A stretch of DNA of 64,000 nt. It comes from Andeanibacterium fulvum. Lineage in GTDB: Bacteria; Pseudomonadota; Alphaproteobacteria; Sphingomonadales; Sphingomonadaceae. Location: positions 744,001 to 808,000 of the forward strand of contig NZ_JBANRM010000001.1 of the NCBI RefSeq assembly GCF_037154085.1, written 5' to 3'. This document shows, piece after piece, positions 43,686 through 52,589 of the stretch (within the stretch, counting starts at the first letter, position 1; every line of letters starts with the position of its first letter). The notes under the pieces were generated by a model. It worked only from the letters and a program-made list of their open reading frames with translations, was not told where the DNA came from and made no database searches. A program made the position numbers and the translations under genes.

Positions 43686-44909
43686 ATGACCATCGAAGTC
43701 AAAGTCCCCACGCTCGGCGAATCCGTGACCGAGGCCACCGTCGGCGAATGGCTGAAGAAGCCCGGCGAAGCTGTGAAGGCGGATGAACCCATTGCCAGCC
43801 TCGAGACCGACAAGGTCGCCGTGGAAGTGCCCAGCCCCGTTGCGGGCGTGATGGGCGAGTACAAGGTCGCCCTGGGCGATACGGTGGAAGTCGGCGCGGT
43901 CCTCGCGCTGGTGGAAGAAGGCGCGGTTGCGGCCGCCGCTACTCCGGCACCTGCCGCCCAGCCGGCTCCGGCTCCGGCAATCCCCGCCGCCGTGACGCCC
44001 GAACCGGCAGAGACCGACAGCCTTACCCTGTCGCCCGCCGTACGCCGCGCTGTGCTGGAACACGGGATCGACCCCTCGACCGTGAAGGGCACCGGCAAGG
44101 ATGGCCGCCTGACCAAGGAAGACGTGCTGAGCGCAGCCAAGGCGAAGGAAGCCTCGCCCGCCCCCGCCGCCAACCCGGCCGCCGCGCCGGTCGCTGCCGC
44201 CACGGGCGAGCGCCGGGTCGAGCGCGTGAAGATGACGCGCCTGCGCCAGACCATCGCCAAGCGCCTGAAGAGCGCGCAGGAAAATGCCGCGCTGCTCACC
44301 ACCTTCAACGATGTCGACATGTCGGCCGTGATCGAGGCGCGCGCCAAGTACAAGGACGTGTTCGAGAAGAAGCACGGCGTCCGCCTGGGCTTCATGAGCT
44401 TCTTCGCCAAGGCCGCCGTGCTGGCGCTGAAGGACGTGCCCGCCGTGAACGCCCAGATCGAGGGCGACGAGATCATCTATCACGATTTCGTCGATATCTC
44501 GGTGGCGGTCTCCGCGCCGAACGGCCTCGTCGTGCCGGTGGTGCGCGATTGCGACAAGCTGAGCTTTGCCCAGATCGAACAGTCGATCGCCGATTACGGC
44601 AAGAAGGCCAAGGACGGCACGCTGACCATGGCCGACATGCAGGGCGGCACTTTCACCATTTCCAATGGCGGCGTGTTCGGCAGCCTGATGTCCACCCCGA
44701 TCATCAACCCGCCGCAGAGCGCCGTGCTCGGCCTGCACCGGATCGACGAGCGCCCGGTTGTGGTGAACGGCGAAATCGTCATCCGTCCGATGATGTACAT
44801 CGCCCTGTCCTATGACCATCGCATCATCGACGGCCGCGAAGCCGTGACCGCGCTGAAGATCATCAAGGAAGCGATCGAGGACCCGACGCGTCTGCTGATC
44901 GATCTGTAA
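43686..44909 (+). CDS. sucB: Dihydrolipoyllysine succinyltransferase, E2 of 2-oxoglutarate dehydrogenase
   Basis: 407 residues in the standard order: a single lipoyl domain (residues 1-76, with lysine in SLETDKVAVEV), an Ala/Pro linker, the E3-binding domain (SPAVRRAVLEHGIDPSTVKG), a second linker, and the catalytic domain (about 180-407) with YDHRIIDGREA holding the active histidine and aspartate. It forms the core of the complex with SucA and Lpd, whose genes flank it. Good AGGGAAG site before the ATG. Confidence 0.97.
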   Translation: MTIEVKVPTLGESVTEATVGEWLKKPGEAVKADEPIASLETDKVAVEVPSPVAGVMGEYKVALGDTVEVGAVLALVEEGAVAAAATPAPAAQPAPAPAIPAAVTPEPAETDSLTLSPAVRRAVLEHGIDPSTVKGTGKDGRLTKEDVLSAAKAKEASPAPAANPAAAPVAAATGERRVERVKMTRLRQTIAKRLKSAQENAALLTTFNDVDMSAVIEARAKYKDVFEKKHGVRLGFMSFFAKAAVLALKDVPAVNAQIEGDEIIYHDFVDISVAVSAPNGLVVPVVRDCDKLSFAQIEQSIADYGKKAKDGTLTMADMQGGTFTISNGGVFGSLMSTPIINPPQSAVLGLHRIDERPVVVNGEIVIRPMMYIALSYDHRIIDGREAVTALKIIKEAIEDPTRLLIDL

Positions 44910-44922
44910 TGGCGAATGGTTC

Positions 44923-45007
44923 GCGCACCCTTCGACAAGCTCAGGGTGAGCGGACATTGGTTTTGAGTGAAGAGTTCCGTTCGTCCTGAGCCTGTCGAAG
45001 GACGCGC
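44923..45007. repeat. Inverted pair of REP-like palindromes between sucB and lpd
   Basis: Cores CCTTCGACAAGCTCAGG (within 44923-44953) and CCTGAGCCTGTCGAAGG (within 44977-45007) face each other across 23 bases and fill most of the 113-base gap between the two genes. The pair could fold in the mRNA and reduce read-through from sucB to lpd. Confidence 0.82.
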
Positions 45008-45022
45008 ACCACGGAGGCCCCA

Positions 45023-46429
45023 ATGGCTGACCAGTCTTACGATTACGATGTCCTCATCATCGGTGCCGGTCCCGGCGGCTATGTCGCAGCGATCCGTGCG
45101 GCGCAGCTGGGCCTGAAGACGGCCTGCGCCGAAAGCCGTGAGACACTCGGCGGCACCTGCCTCAACGTCGGCTGCATTCCCTCCAAGGCACTGCTGCACG
45201 GTTCGGAACTGTTCGAGGAAGCCGCCCACGGCGCGCTCGCCAAGTTCGGTATCAAGACCGGCAAGGTGGAAATCGATCTGGCCACCCTGCTGGGCGAGAA
45301 GGACACGGCAGTCAAAGGCCTGACCGGCGGCATCGAATATCTGTTCAAGAAGAACAAGGTCGACTGGCTGAAGGGCCATGCCACCTTCAAGGATGCGCAC
45401 ACCGTCGAAGTCGCCGGGCAGACGGTAACGGCAAAGAATGTCGTCATCGCCACCGGTTCTTCCGTCACTCCCCTCCCCAATGTCGAAGTCGACAATGACA
45501 AGGGCGTGATCGTCGATTCCACCGGCGCGCTGGCCCTGCCCAAGGTGCCGGACCATCTGGTAGTGATCGGCGGCGGCGTGATCGGGCTGGAACTCGGCTC
45601 GGTCTGGCGCCGCCTTGGTGCCAAGGTCACCGTCGTGGAATTCCTCGACCAGATCCTGCCCGGCATGGACGGCGAAATGCGCAAGGAAGCGCAGAAGCTG
45701 TTTGCCAAGCAGGGTATCGAATTCAAGCTGGGCACCAAGGTGACCGGCGCCACCGTGAAGGGCAAGAAGGCCACGCTAACGCTGGAACCCGCCGCTGGCG
45801 GCACTGCCGAAACGCTGGAAGCCGATTGCGTGCTGGTGGCCATCGGCCGCAAGCCCAATACGGATGGATTGAACCTCGAAGCCATCGGACTGGAACTGAA
45901 CAAGCGCGGCCAGATCGAAACCCGCCACGATTTCCGCACTGCCGTGGATGGCGTGTGGGCTGTCGGCGACGTGATCCCCGGCCCGATGCTGGCCCACAAG
46001 GCCGAGGATGAAGGCATTGCCGTGGCCGAATTCATCGCCGGACAGATCGGCATCGTGAACCACGATGTGATCCCCAGCGTGGTCTACACCATGCCGGAAA
46101 TCGCGGGCGTCGGCCTGACCGAGGAAGCCGCGAAGGAACGCGGCGAGATCAAGGTCGGCAAGTTCCCGATGGTCGCCAACAGCCGCGCCAAGACCAATCG
46201 CGATACGGACGGCTTCGTGAAGGTGATCGCCGATGCCAAGACCGACCGCGTGCTGGGTGTGTGGATCGTGGCCAGCGTGGCTGGCACGATGATCGCCGAA
46301 GCCGCGCTCGCGATGGAATTCGGCGCGCTGAGCGAGGATATCGCCTATACCTGCCATGCGCACCCGACCCATTCGGAAGCGCTGAAGGAAGCGGCGATGG
46401 CAGTGATGGGCAAGCCTATCCACATTTAA
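45023..46429 (+). CDS. lpd: Dihydrolipoyl dehydrogenase (E3)
   Basis: 468 residues. This FAD enzyme reoxidises the dihydrolipoyl arm of SucB with NAD+. IIGAGPGGYVAAIRAAQLG is the FAD loop. GGTCLNVGCIPSKALLH has the redox-active Cys-x4-Cys. VVIGGGVIGLELGSVWRRLG binds NAD, and the C-terminal HAHPTHSEALKEAAM carries the His-Glu catalytic pair. ACGGAGG precedes the ATG. It closes the 2-oxoglutarate dehydrogenase gene set. Confidence 0.97.
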   Translation: MADQSYDYDVLIIGAGPGGYVAAIRAAQLGLKTACAESRETLGGTCLNVGCIPSKALLHGSELFEEAAHGALAKFGIKTGKVEIDLATLLGEKDTAVKGLTGGIEYLFKKNKVDWLKGHATFKDAHTVEVAGQTVTAKNVVIATGSSVTPLPNVEVDNDKGVIVDSTGALALPKVPDHLVVIGGGVIGLELGSVWRRLGAKVTVVEFLDQILPGMDGEMRKEAQKLFAKQGIEFKLGTKVTGATVKGKKATLTLEPAAGGTAETLEADCVLVAIGRKPNTDGLNLEAIGLELNKRGQIETRHDFRTAVDGVWAVGDVIPGPMLAHKAEDEGIAVAEFIAGQIGIVNHDVIPSVVYTMPEIAGVGLTEEAAKERGEIKVGKFPMVANSRAKTNRDTDGFVKVIADAKTDRVLGVWIVASVAGTMIAEAALAMEFGALSEDIAYTCHAHPTHSEALKEAAMAVMGKPIHI

Positions 46430-46453
46430 GCTGGCTAGGGCTATCCTGCGCCG

Positions 46454-47806
46454 ATGAGGAACCTGATTGCATGGCCTTTGGGCCTGTCGCTCGCCTGCGC
46501 GCTCGCCACACCGGCCTGGGCGAACAGTCCTGACCTTCCGGCGGCGCGGGCACAGCTCGAAGCCATTCTGGACAAGGCCTATCCGGCGCTCGCAGCGCAA
46601 TATCGGGATGTGCACGAGCATCCCGAACTAAGCATGCAGGAAACCCGCACGGCCGCCCTGCTGGCGGGCAAACTGCGCGCGGCCGGCTTCACCGTGACGG
46701 AAAAGGTCGGCGGCACCGGCGTAGTCGGCATCCTGCGCAATGGCGACGGGCCGACGATCCTCGTCCGCACGGAAATGGACGCCCTCCCCATGGAGGAGAA
46801 GACCGGCCTTTCCTATGCCAGCCGCGTCCGCCAGCAGGGCGACGGAGCGGAGAGCTTCGTAGCGCACAGCTGCGGCCATGATCTTCACATGGCGTGGTGG
46901 ACCGGCACCGCGCAGGCTCTGTCCGAGATGAAGGACAAGTGGCGCGGCACGCTGATGTTCATTGCCCAGCCCGCCGAGGAAAGCCTGGGCGGCGCGCGCG
47001 CCATGCTGGACGACGATCTGTTCAAGCGCTTCGGCAAGCCCGATTTCGGCTTTGCCGCCCATGTCAGCAACCTGCCCGCAGGCACTGTCCAGATCAGGCC
47101 CGGAGCGGCAGGCGCTGCATCGGACAGTTACGAGATCACCTTCCACGGGCGCGGCGGCCACGGCTCCATGCCCAGCGCCACGATCGATCCGATCACCATG
47201 GCGGCCCATTTCGTCACCGATGCCCAGACAGTCGTGAGCCGCGAGAAGGATGCCGCCGCATTCGGCGTGCTGACCGTGGGCGCCTTCCAGGCGGGCACAG
47301 TGGCCAATATCATTCCCGACAGCGCCTTGCTGAAGGTCAATCTGCGATCCAACAGCGCGGATGTTCGCGCGCTGCTTCAGGACGGAGTCGTTCGCACCGC
47401 CAAGGCCAGCGCGATGATGGCCCGCGCACCCGAACCCACGATCAATTACATCGGAGGAACGGCGGCTCTCATCAACGATGGCAGCATGGCCGAACAGGCG
47501 CGGGCGCTGCTTGCGCCGCTTTATGGCGACGCGATCCAGTTCGTCCCGCGCGACGCCCCGCCCGTTTCGGCGAGCGAGGATTATTCGGAATTCGTATCGG
47601 CGGGCGTACCCTCGCTGTTCTTTGGCATTGGCGGCTATTCACCGGACGCCATTGCCGCAGCAAAGGCCAAGGGCGAGCCCCTGCCCGTCAACCATTCCCC
47701 CTTCTTCGCCCCCACTCCAGATCCGACCATCCGCGCCGGCGTGCGCGCGCTCGTCATGTCGATCGTCGGCGGCGTCCATCCTGAAAGCGGAACTTCCCCG
47801 AAATGA
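46454..47806 (+). CDS. Exported M20-family amidohydrolase
   Basis: 450 residues with a signal peptide ending PAWANS, so periplasmic. M20D metallohydrolases cleave N-acyl amino acids, hippurate or similar amides. HEHPELSMQE, EMDALPMEEKTG, SCGHDLHMAW and QPAEESLGGA hold the cysteine, histidine and glutamate metal ligands and the general-base glutamate. FHGRGGHGSMP lies in the dimerisation domain. The start follows the lpd stop by 24 bases. The stop overlaps the next gene's ATG. Substrate unknown; export distinguishes it from the usual cytoplasmic members. Confidence 0.88.
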   Translation: MRNLIAWPLGLSLACALATPAWANSPDLPAARAQLEAILDKAYPALAAQYRDVHEHPELSMQETRTAALLAGKLRAAGFTVTEKVGGTGVVGILRNGDGPTILVRTEMDALPMEEKTGLSYASRVRQQGDGAESFVAHSCGHDLHMAWWTGTAQALSEMKDKWRGTLMFIAQPAEESLGGARAMLDDDLFKRFGKPDFGFAAHVSNLPAGTVQIRPGAAGAASDSYEITFHGRGGHGSMPSATIDPITMAAHFVTDAQTVVSREKDAAAFGVLTVGAFQAGTVANIIPDSALLKVNLRSNSADVRALLQDGVVRTAKASAMMARAPEPTINYIGGTAALINDGSMAEQARALLAPLYGDAIQFVPRDAPPVSASEDYSEFVSAGVPSLFFGIGGYSPDAIAAAKAKGEPLPVNHSPFFAPTPDPTIRAGVRALVMSIVGGVHPESGTSPK

Positions 47807-48225
47807 GCCTGCGCCCGTTCCACCTCGCCTTTCCCGTCCGCGATCTCGAAGAAGCGCGCGCCTTCTGGGGCGGAATCATGGGCTGCCCCGAAGGGCGCAG
47901 CAGCGATCACTGGATCGATTTCGACTTTTACGGCCACCAGATCGTCACTCATCTGGCCCCCGATGCGGCGGCCGCCAACGCCAACAATCCCGTGGATGGG
48001 CACAATGTCCCCGTCCCCCATTTCGGCATCGTGCTGACGCTGGACGACTGGCAGGACCTGGCCGATCGGCTGAAGGCTGCGGGCGTGGAATTCGCGATCG
48101 AGCCTTACATCCGCTTCAAGGGCCTGCCCGGCGAGCAGGCGACGATGTTCTTCCGCGATCCTTCCGGGAACGCGATCGAGATGAAGGCCTTTGCCGATCT
48201 CAAGCAGTTGTTCGCCACGGAATGA
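47803..48225 (+). CDS. VOC-superfamily (glyoxalase/dioxygenase fold) protein
   Basis: 140 residues, two beta-alpha-beta3 modules. PFHLAFPVRDLEEARAFWGG is the typical first module with a metal-ligand histidine. PHFGIVLTLDDWQDLADRLK opens the second, and FFRDPSGNAIEMKAF supplies the last ligand glutamate. FDFYGHQIVTHL carries further histidines. VOC proteins include glyoxalases, extradiol dioxygenases and resistance proteins; the specific role is open. It overlaps the preceding amidohydrolase gene as ATGA. No signal peptide. Confidence 0.88.
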   Translation: MSLRPFHLAFPVRDLEEARAFWGGIMGCPEGRSSDHWIDFDFYGHQIVTHLAPDAAAANANNPVDGHNVPVPHFGIVLTLDDWQDLADRLKAAGVEFAIEPYIRFKGLPGEQATMFFRDPSGNAIEMKAFADLKQLFATE

Positions 48226-48271
48226 ACCTGCGCTAAGGCTGCTGCAAACGAACGGGCGGCCGGAGGAGCGA

Positions 48272-48958
48272 ATGGCAAGAGCGACCACCATGCAGCGCTT
48301 CGCACGCTGGCATATCTGGCTAGGCTGGCTGGCCGGGTTCCCGATCCTGATGTGGACCGTGACCGGCCTGTTCATGGCTGCCCGCCCGATCGGCGAAGTG
48401 CGCGGCGATCACTTGCTCGCCCGGCCGGACACTGTCGCAACGGATGCGCTGGTCATCCCGCCCCGCCTTGGCAAGGTAAAGGAAATGACCCTGGCCGCGC
48501 AGGCAGATGGACCAGTGTGGATCGTGACGCAGACCGACGGCGCGCGCTATCGCTATTCCGCGCGCGACGGCACCGTGCTGGGGCCCGTAACGAAGGACGA
48601 GGCTCGAGCCATCGCGGATCAGGCCTATATCGGCACTGCCACGCTGGAAGGCGTCACCTATTTCCCCGGCGATGTCGCCCCATCGGATCTGCGCCAACCC
48701 ATCGACAGCTGGCAGGCCCGCTTCTCGGACGGCACGCATCTCTACATCGCCGACGTTACCGGCGAGGTCGTGGCCGTCCGGACCGGCTTCTGGCGTGCCT
48801 ATGATTTCATGTGGGGCCTGCACATCATGGACCTCAAGACACGCGAGAATGCCCATCACGCGATCCTGCTGATCTTCGCGGGCATTTCGGTGGCAGGGGC
48901 CCTGCTCGGCTGTATCCTGATGTTCCGCCGCCGCAAGGCACGGGTGAAGGCGTCATGA
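48272..48958 (+). CDS. PepSY-domain membrane protein
   Basis: 228 residues from an ATG behind CGGAGGAGCG. An N-terminal span (IWLGWLAGFPILMWTVTGLF) and a C-terminal span (ILLIFAGISVAGALLGCILM) flank a periplasmic part with PepSY-like features (TKDEARAIADQAY, DSWQARFSDGTHLYIADVTG). HH in ENAHHAILL near the second span recalls PepSY-associated-TM proteins, many linked to iron or electron transfer. The stop overlaps the ATG of the TRIC-like gene, implying co-expression. Confidence 0.83.
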   Translation: MARATTMQRFARWHIWLGWLAGFPILMWTVTGLFMAARPIGEVRGDHLLARPDTVATDALVIPPRLGKVKEMTLAAQADGPVWIVTQTDGARYRYSARDGTVLGPVTKDEARAIADQAYIGTATLEGVTYFPGDVAPSDLRQPIDSWQARFSDGTHLYIADVTGEVVAVRTGFWRAYDFMWGLHIMDLKTRENAHHAILLIFAGISVAGALLGCILMFRRRKARVKAS

Positions 48959-49599
48959 GCGCCAGCGCGACACTGGCCCTGCCCCCGGCACTCGATGTCG
49001 CGGGCGTGGCCGTCTTCGCGCTCAGCGGAGCGCTGCTGGCCGCACAGATGCGCCAGACCTTCGTGACCATGTCGTTCTTCGCGCTGGTTACCGGTGTCGG
49101 CGGCGGATCGGTGCGCGATGTGCTGCTGGGCGTGCCCGCCTTCTGGCTGCACGATCCATGGATCGCCCCAGTCATCATGGCCGTGGCACTGGTGGCGTGG
49201 TTCACCCCGCATCGCTGGTGGGAGGGGCAATTGCTCGAATGGCTGGACGCGATAGGGCTCGCGGTGTTTTCCGTGCTGGGCACGGCCAAGGCCCTCTCCC
49301 TTGGGGCAACGCCGGTTCCGGCGGCGATCCTGGGCATCGTGACGGGCTGCGTCGGCGGGATCATTCGCGACGTGCTCGCGGGCGTTCCCTCCATCCTGAT
49401 GCGGCCGGAGCTTTACGTGACGGCCGCCGCCCTCTCCGCCTTCACCTGCGCGGCAGGGCTGGCGCTGAACCTCAATGCTCCATTGGTATGGGGCGTCTCC
49501 GCGCTGGCAGGCTTTGCCCTGCGCGGCGCGGCATTGCATTGGGGATTTTACCTGCCAGCCTATTCGCGCGGAGGCACTCAGCCGCCTGAGCCGTCGTAA
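48955..49599 (+). CDS. Trimeric intracellular cation channel family protein (UPF0126/YadS-like)
   Basis: 214 residues, about seven membrane spans in an inverted repeat. The two hallmark Gly-Gly-x-x-Arg-Asp motifs are seen in VGGGSVRDVLLGVPAFWL and VGGIIRDVLAGVPSILM. Prokaryotic TRIC proteins form trimeric potassium-permeable channels; YadS-like members have also been linked to glycine transport. The ATG overlaps the PepSY stop. Its 3' end overlaps by 22 bases that of the convergent minus-strand gene. Confidence 0.88.
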   Translation: MSASATLALPPALDVAGVAVFALSGALLAAQMRQTFVTMSFFALVTGVGGGSVRDVLLGVPAFWLHDPWIAPVIMAVALVAWFTPHRWWEGQLLEWLDAIGLAVFSVLGTAKALSLGATPVPAAILGIVTGCVGGIIRDVLAGVPSILMRPELYVTAAALSAFTCAAGLALNLNAPLVWGVSALAGFALRGAALHWGFYLPAYSRGGTQPPEPS

Positions 49600-50279
49600 T
49601 CTCCGGGATAGCCCGACTGCTGCCGCGCGCGGGCATAGCTATCGTCGTCCCACTGATTGTCCGAGCCCGGATAGGCATCGCCATTCAGCGACACGCCGCC
49701 CAGATCGACGTTGCGGACGCGGCCGTCATTATCGATCCAGCAATTGAACCCGCCGGCCGTGTCGAGCTGGCCCGAAATCCGCCAGCCATCCGCCGTGCGT
49801 GCCGCATTATCGACGCTCGCCACACGCGTATCGCCGCGCTCCACCTGATCGGTGCAGATGCTCACGGCATTGTCGATTCCGCCGCCGGAATAGGTCGATC
49901 CGCGATAGCTGTCCTGCTCGCGATAGTCCGGGCGCTCGTCCGGATAAGGATAGGAAGGCTCGCGATAACGATAGTCCTCGCTCGGCCCGGAATCCCTGCT
50001 GGAATTGCTCGCCGCACTGGCGATGGCGGCAATACCCCCGATGATGAGCACGCCGGCCAATACGTCGCCCGCATCGATACCGCCGCGATCGCGATGATGG
50101 CGCCCGCCCCACCCGGCCATGGTCTCGGCACCGCCAATGGCAGGCAGAGGCTGCGCAACACCCTGCGGCGCGCGCGACTGGGCGGGAAGGTTCGCCGCCG
50201 AAGCGGGAGTGGCCGCCATGGACAATGCCGCCGCTAGAGCGAGCGTGGCAGAAGCGTGACGAAAGAACGAACGGGGCAT
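49578..50279 (-). CDS. Exported protein with DAGDV glycine-rich segment (paralogue A)
   Basis: 233 residues from the ATG at 50279 (GGGAG nine bases before). A signal peptide ends TPASA. The segment DAGDVLAGVLIIGGIAAIA is a hydrophobic, Gly-rich stretch shared almost exactly with the next gene, followed by a Tyr/Arg/Asp-rich low-complexity region and a compact C-terminal domain with two cysteines (ICTDQVERGDTRVASV and FNCWIDNDGRVRNVDLGGVS). Likely an envelope protein with one membrane-inserting segment. Function unknown. Start and family assignment are based on comparison with the neighbour. Confidence 0.75.
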   Translation of the reverse strand: MPRSFFRHASATLALAAALSMAATPASAANLPAQSRAPQGVAQPLPAIGGAETMAGWGGRHHRDRGGIDAGDVLAGVLIIGGIAAIASAASNSSRDSGPSEDYRYREPSYPYPDERPDYREQDSYRGSTYSGGGIDNAVSICTDQVERGDTRVASVDNAARTADGWRISGQLDTAGGFNCWIDNDGRVRNVDLGGVSLNGDAYPGSDNQWDDDSYARARQQSGYPGDYDGSGG

Positions 50280-50416
50280 CTCAATGGCTCCCAGAGGCGA
50301 TACCGGCATGGCCGGATCGTTGGATCAAGCTAGGCGGTCCAGGCTTTCCTGCGCCTGAACCGCCTTCGCTTCAAGATGGGGTGCCCGGTCGAAGGTTCTG
50401 CCGGGCACCGGGGGGA

Positions 50417-51016
50417 TTACAGTCCGCGAATGCCGCTATAATCGACATCCACGACCCGGCCGTAGCGGACCTTGCAAGTGAAATTGCCCGCATCGTAGCC
50501 CGACAGGCGATTGTTCCACCCGCGATAATCGCCGCCCCAGCCATTGCCGTAGCGATTGTCGCCCCGGCGCCAGTCATGGCCGCGCGTATTCACCGCGATA
50601 CGGCCCTTGACCCGGTACCCGTCGCGAGTGCGGCTGATATTGCGAATATCGGTCACATCCGCCCGGCCGCCATAGGAGTAACGGCTGGCCTGACGCTCTG
50701 CCACGTTGACGCACTGTTCCACCGCGCTGCGCGCGCTGCCGCCTCGACGGTCTCCATAATAGCGATCGTCATAGCCATCGCGATCCCGATAGCCGTCACG
50801 GCCATAGCCGCGGTCATAATCGTAGCGGTCGCGATCATTGTCGGAAGCCGCAGCCGCGATGGCCGCGATACCGCCGATGATCAAAGCCCCGGCAATCACG
50901 TCGCCGGCATCGATCCGGTCGTCATGGCCATTGCGAGCGTAAGCGGGGGAGACCGAAGCCATCGCCACGGCGCCAGCCGCGACGGTTCCGACCAGGCCCT
51001 TGGTAATGGTCTTCAT
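50417..51016 (-). CDS. Exported protein with DAGDV glycine-rich segment (paralogue B)
   Basis: 199 residues from the ATG at 51016 (GAGGA eight bases before). A signal peptide ends PAYAR. RIDAGDVIAGALIIGGIAAIAA matches paralogue A; then a stretch rich in Asp, Arg, Tyr and Gly; then a C-terminal domain with CVNVAERQ and NFTCKVRYGRVVDVDYSGI, again two cysteines and the same ending pattern. The two genes are in tandem with a 137-base gap and surely arose by duplication. Function unknown; probable cell-envelope role. Confidence 0.78.
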   Translation of the reverse strand: MKTITKGLVGTVAAGAVAMASVSPAYARNGHDDRIDAGDVIAGALIIGGIAAIAAAASDNDRDRYDYDRGYGRDGYRDRDGYDDRYYGDRRGGSARSAVEQCVNVAERQASRYSYGGRADVTDIRNISRTRDGYRVKGRIAVNTRGHDWRRGDNRYGNGWGGDYRGWNNRLSGYDAGNFTCKVRYGRVVDVDYSGIRGL

Positions 51017-51217
51017 GGGTACTGTCCTCTTCATCCAATGGGGCGGAAATGCCCTTCCATGAGAGGGGGTGTACCGATTCGTGGGTGTGGCGATGCTGAA
51101 TCGGGCCGACAGCGATCATTCATAAATGAGGTTTGTTTTCTGAACGGCCATAAAGGCACTATCGGGATGCAGCAGGCGCGCTACACCTCGGAAACTGCCA
51201 ACGGGACGAGTATCTGC

Positions 51218-51991
51218 ATGACCATTCTGCGCCGACCGATCGCCTTTTCTTTCGCCCTTGGCCTCGCAGCGCAGATGGCGGCAATCGCCTCCCCCGTTCA
51301 GGCGCTCAGCGAGGAACAGCGCAGCGCCGGGGTCGATCTCAAATGGCAGATCAATTCGCAAATCGGGGAAAATCTCGGCCTTCCGGATGAACGGCAGGCG
51401 GAGGCAGTCGAGAATCTCCTGGCCGCTGCGACCAGGGCGGAAGCGGCGCTGGCAACCTATGGCGAAGACCCGGAACTGGCGCTCGAGATGAAGCGGGAAC
51501 TGGGCGTCGCGCTCTATTACGCCGCCTATTATCGCCAGTTGACCGCGGGCGAGGATCAGGCCCGCACCGAGCGGGTCGACCTGCTCACCCGCTCGCTCGC
51601 CGCGCTGGAGCCGGTGATGGCCGCCCCGGACTATGAGGCCAAGCCGCTTTATGAATATCGCGAAATCACGGGCGATCTTTTCGCGCTCGGCGCCTATCTG
51701 GACGATCCACGCTGGCGCGCATGGTCGAAAGCCAACATCCATGCCAATCGCCTGCAGTTGGCGGATGCGGCCGGGGATCAGGACTCCATCGCCTTCGAAC
51801 ACAACAAGGTCGCGCAGGCGCTCTATCTGGACGGGTTTCTGACGAACGACGCGGCCGAGATCGCCGAGGCCGAAAGCCACTTCGCCCTCATTCCCGCCGA
51901 TTTCGTCTATGCGCTGACGGAGAAGATGCGGGAAGCAATCGCGGAAGGACGTGCGCCCTATGCCGGCCCCGGCGAACCTGAATGGGAATGA
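51218..51991 (+). CDS. Exported hypothetical protein, helical
   Basis: 257 residues from the ATG at 51218. A signal peptide ends SPVQA. The mature part appears helical and acidic, with tetratricopeptide-like stretches (AVENLLAAATRAEAALATYG, ELGVALYYAAYYRQLTAGED, DLLTRSLAALEPVMAAPDY), but no clear repeat consensus. No family is recognised. The ribosome-binding site is weak. It converges on the ribosomal operon, with a shared terminator in between. Confidence 0.65.
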   Translation: MTILRRPIAFSFALGLAAQMAAIASPVQALSEEQRSAGVDLKWQINSQIGENLGLPDERQAEAVENLLAAATRAEAALATYGEDPELALEMKRELGVALYYAAYYRQLTAGEDQARTERVDLLTRSLAALEPVMAAPDYEAKPLYEYREITGDLFALGAYLDDPRWRAWSKANIHANRLQLADAAGDQDSIAFEHNKVAQALYLDGFLTNDAAEIAEAESHFALIPADFVYALTEKMREAIAEGRAPYAGPGEPEWE

Positions 51992-52025
51992 GGTGGCGCG
52001 CATCCCATCGAGGGTAAGACCCAAA

Positions 52026-52060
52026 GAAAAACCCGCCAGGATCGCTCCCGGCGGGTTTTC
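52026..52060. terminator. Bidirectional terminator between the exported-protein gene and rplQ
   Basis: AAAACCCGCC (from 52027) and GGCGGGTTTT (to 52059) form a GC-rich stem with a 12-base loop, flanked by A-run and T-run. It works on both strands: for the plus-strand gene ending at 51991 and for the ribosomal operon ending with rplQ at 52081. Confidence 0.88.
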
Positions 52061-52080
52061 CAATCAGCTTGCGGGCTGGA

Positions 52081-52503
52081 TCAGGCTTCGGCCATGTCCA
52101 GCTCCTCGCTCATCACCGGGCCGCTATCCTGGCCCTTGGCTTCCACGTCGCGGTCAACCAGTTCGATGATCGCGATCGGGGCGGCGTCCGAAGCGCGGAT
52201 GCCTGCCTTGATGATGCGGGTGTAGCCGCCGTCACGACCGGCATAGCGCGCGGCCAGAACTTCGAAGAGCTTCTTTTCCTGAGCCTCGTCCAGCACGCGC
52301 GCATGCGCGAGACGACGGTTCGAAAGGCCGCCGCGCTTGGCCAGCGTGATCAGCTTTTCGACATAGGGGCGCAGTTCCTTGGCCTTGGGCGTGGTGGTCT
52401 GAATCTGCTCGTGCTTGATCAGCGCGGCAGCCAGGTTGCGCATGAGGGCGGCGCGATGGCCGGACTTGCGCTGCAGCTTGCGGCCGGAAAGTTTGTGACG
52501 CAT
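52081..52503 (-). CDS. rplQ: 50S ribosomal protein L17
   Basis: 140 residues. RHKLSGRKLQRKSGHRAALM is the conserved L17 N-terminus, and ERIQTTTPKAKELRP-type sequence follows (EQIQTTTPKAKELRP). The C-terminal 20 or so residues are an acidic extension beyond the core. It lies last in the alpha operon after rpoA and ahead of a strong terminator. Confidence 0.97.
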   Translation of the reverse strand: MRHKLSGRKLQRKSGHRAALMRNLAAALIKHEQIQTTTPKAKELRPYVEKLITLAKRGGLSNRRLAHARVLDEAQEKKLFEVLAARYAGRDGGYTRIIKAGIRASDAAPIAIIELVDRDVEAKGQDSGPVMSEELDMAEA

Positions 52504-52589
52504 TTTACTATCCTTCGTTCGTAAGGGGCCCGTGCGAGGTAGCCCAATCCCGGCGGCAGTTGCGGGTCGCCGCCTTCACCCTAAAGCTG

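Noticed and set aside
41631..45023. 1130-codon open frame opposite sucA and sucB
   Set aside because: It spans two well-supported genes on the other strand and has no recognisable domain.
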